Origin: Asticcacaulis sp. EMRT-3
GTDB taxonomy: Bacteria; Pseudomonadota; Alphaproteobacteria; Caulobacterales; Caulobacteraceae
Direction of reading: 5' to 3'
Length of the DNA stretch: 64,000 bases
Assembly: GCF_030027245.1 (NCBI RefSeq)
Contig: NZ_JASERT010000001.1
Coordinates: forward strand, 1,385,001 to 1,449,000
Position numbers and translations under genes: made by a program. Below are positions 63,201 through 64,000 of the stretch, piece after piece. The notes beneath the pieces are model-generated. The model was not told the origin of the DNA, ran no database searches, and was given only the letters and a program-made list of their open reading frames with translations. Within the stretch, counting starts at the first letter, position 1. The number at the start of each line of letters is the position of its first letter.

Positions 63201-64000
63201 CGCCCACGCTCTGGTGCGCCTGAATGGCGCGGTGATCGGCCGCGTCAGGCTCAACCTCACCCCCGGCGCGGGCCAGGACTGGACACAGCGGCTCCAGAAC
63301 GGCAATCTGTCCGGCGGCGTGCGTTATAATGGCCCGGCGGGCGTACCGTTTTCGCTGGCCGGTCTGCCACGTCAGCAACTGGCGGGCGCGGTGGCCGTAG
63401 CCGCCGATGTGTCGGGCCAGGTGGCCAGCCCGCAGCTTAACGGCGTGATCAAGGCCAATAACCTGACCTATGACAATGAACAGCTCGGCACCCGCATCAC
63501 CCATATCGCGCTCGATGGCCGCTTTACCAGCGACCGGCTGCAACTGGACAGCTTTTCCGGTCAGGCGGGCGACGGTACTGTCAAGGCGTCGGGCTGGCTC
63601 AGCCTGGCCGCCGATCAGCATTTCCCGATGGCCCTGCACGCTGACCTCGTCAATGCGCGGCTGGCGCGCTCCGACGCCATCAATTCGGTGGTGTCGGGCA
63701 CGCTCGATGTCGTCAATAACCCGACCGACGGTCCGCTGATCAAGGGCGATCTGCGCCTGCCGCAATTCAAATATCAGGTCGTCAAGCAAGGCGCCGCCGA
63801 GATCAATGTGCTGGATGGCGTGCATCGCAAGGGCGAAAGCCTGACCCCGCCAGCCGATAGCGGCGGCGCGCCCAGCAAATGGAAGCTCAATGTGCGCATC
63901 CGCGCCGACAATAAGGTGTTCGTGTCGGGCATGGGACTCGATTCGGAATGGTCGGCTGATTTGCGCGTCGGCGGCACCAGCGATGACCCTCAGGTCGTCG
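60262..64000 (+). CDS. tamB: Translocation and assembly module TamB, C-terminus beyond the window
   Basis: Starts at an ATG preceded by 'gggggaacg', 10 bases after the tamA stop, and stays open to the window edge (about 1,246 codons). A cytoplasmic head with 'RKKPPKAPLNLSDDRPED' is followed by one membrane helix (about residues 63-85), then 'NTPPGRRLLVQLATGIKLNS', 'QFQIDRIDGSLYGKMTLHGL' and 'IEAPVVNLDWRPFGYLDKHV', the TamB N-terminus. Long beta-helical repeats continue. The DUF490 C-terminal domain lies partly beyond the end. It spans the periplasm as a lipid conduit or assembly factor with TamA. Confidence 0.93.
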   Translation, partial: MAGRKKPPKAPLNLSDDRPEDTVPAPHTETPIEQAKEVAEKVARKAGFSLSDISWGVIARRVGLTIAAILVLLGVFLAALNTPPGRRLLVQLATGIKLNSGLQFQIDRIDGSLYGKMTLHGLKVLDTKGVFIEAPVVNLDWRPFGYLDKHVDIRDLDAPRIEVLRQPVLNPEPAQPAGPLLPDLRIDINRLQVADLAIDAPVTGQAYHLRIGGATHIVHGEARLLLEALSDKGDRLDLRLEAVPDADRLDIDAHARAPKDGVVDGLLHLRKPLSLDLSGKGSWKQWQGHLTTDFGTDTLADLGVTAQSGVFHIKGSTHPDRILSGESAALLEPQVTVDMIAKMQDRTFDLNGQLASQAMKVTALGVVDLAHNHFKKLEVHARLLRPDALGKDVNASDLHADLLFDGAFATPKIQYDITAKRFGLGGIALSGLDAQGQSHAESHADGTALIIPLKARLDSLTGINAQVDPLLMHLKLDGQLTFNGATLTSDTLHIRSDRVKATGTIMADLAAGKYTANAQASLNNYTVENLAKLNASSHVKLAYTHAGLAVNGTLTAQTTKILNDGLARALGGNAKISSGYAYAPNGVLAIRGLDLKAPKLSLQGNGTLATAGRNNGAILFKATAQSADYGPADLALSGTIDHPSGLLHAAHPGLGIGLANVTANFDATPDGFAVKGDGGSNYGPFTADTLIHTGSPLTIDIHHADFAGVGMTGTLTQNAAGPFEGMLALSGAGLNGTAKLAAINTAQGATLHAIGNQFDVPGNVPIHIGRAIIDATLLMQDQAKIDADVQMADVHYQNMVLSTGRAKVALIGQTGTIRAVANGASSGKNGVPLNIAVSADLSPGLYRVAAQGMANGIGFHTDAPARITQSGADWVLAPTTIKMDAGRLDIAGRFGAQKTAQLRLHDLDLSVANLFAGDLGVNGVANGAVDFTQSGDGLPSMHARLTVKDFSRSSAAVASAPVDLDLDARLDPDGQTQDNYAHALVRLNGAVIGRVRLNLTPGAGQDWTQRLQNGNLSGGVRYNGPAGVPFSLAGLPRQQLAGAVAVAADVSGQVASPQLNGVIKANNLTYDNEQLGTRITHIALDGRFTSDRLQLDSFSGQAGDGTVKASGWLSLAADQHFPMALHADLVNARLARSDAINSVVSGTLDVVNNPTDGPLIKGDLRLPQFKYQVVKQGAAEINVLDGVHRKGESLTPPADSGGAPSKWKLNVRIRADNKVFVSGMGLDSEWSADLRVGGTSDDPQVV

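Noticed and set aside
62197..63825. 542-codon open frame antisense to tamB
   Set aside because: Composition (H, R, G, Q, I) is typical of a shadow, and the sense strand encodes clear TamB repeats.

Overview
The window is GC-rich, densely coded chromosomal DNA of an alphaproteobacterium. Several features fit Caulobacteraceae, with Asticcacaulis as my best guess from the overall gene flavour: an alphaproteobacterial LexA box (GTTC-N7-GTTC) upstream of recA, recA followed by alaS, a TadG-like pilus protein, TamA/TamB, and a lineage-type set of palindromic intergenic repeats. No rRNA gene is present, so the genus is inference. Both ends cut genes: an AsmA-family protein on the left and TamB on the right.

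Layout. 1-9.1 kb: AsmA-like protein; a GH18/deacetylase/GT2 fusion; a DUF427 protein; a single-chain ergothioneine enzyme (EgtB fused to EgtD); then an AT-rich islet with a RelE/HigB-like toxin, an HTH antitoxin and a DUF6941-like protein. 9.2-22.3 kb: betaine/choline-type ABC importer with binding protein fused to permease, AEC carrier, SDR, alaS, recA, tRNA-Leu(UAA), CinA-like protein, MprF-like protein, SPOR lipoprotein, panC. 22.4-31.5 kb: VapC-type PIN toxin with its DUF7662-like partner, DUF1489, cNMP-binding patatin, membrane-anchored GH24 lysozyme-like protein, mgtE, tRNA-Leu(GAG), orphan FliN-like protein, lipB, and a DUF805 gene whose 3' end carries a 71-bp tandem repeat. 31.6-45.9 kb: TadG-like protein, RluA-type pseudouridine synthase, a frameshifted DUF805 gene, rarA, ABC-2 exporter, PMT-type glycosyltransferase, CPBP protease, acyl-CoA synthetase, nhaA, selO. 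46-48.5 kb: a complete IS66-family element with 8-bp target duplications. 48.5-64 kb: class A beta-lactamase, SRPBCC, DUF1345, autotransporter esterase, an ethylene-receptor-like histidine kinase with two response regulators, alkB-ada, tamA-tamB.

Most genes are ordinary chromosomal housekeeping or envelope genes. Tight pairs (1-4 base overlaps) mark likely operons: the fused importer gene with its ATPase, alaS-SDR, DUF7662-vapC, ABC-2 ATPase-permease, kinase-regulator, ada-alkB, and tamA-tamB (10-base gap).

The most unusual structure is a dispersed repeat, five copies here (about 5.26, 36.24, 44.28, 51.23 and 55.5 kb). It has a conserved core beginning near AGCTCAAACGCCGC and ends in a hairpin whose arms differ between copies but stay complementary. 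Four of the five copies sit 18-61 bases upstream of a start codon, in the same orientation as that gene (egtBD, an ABC ATPase, selO, the ethylene-receptor-like kinase). Other notable points are palindromic in-frame insertions inside lipB and selO, the ethylene-binding residue set in the kinase, and the EgtB-EgtD fusion in the order opposite to fungal Egt1.
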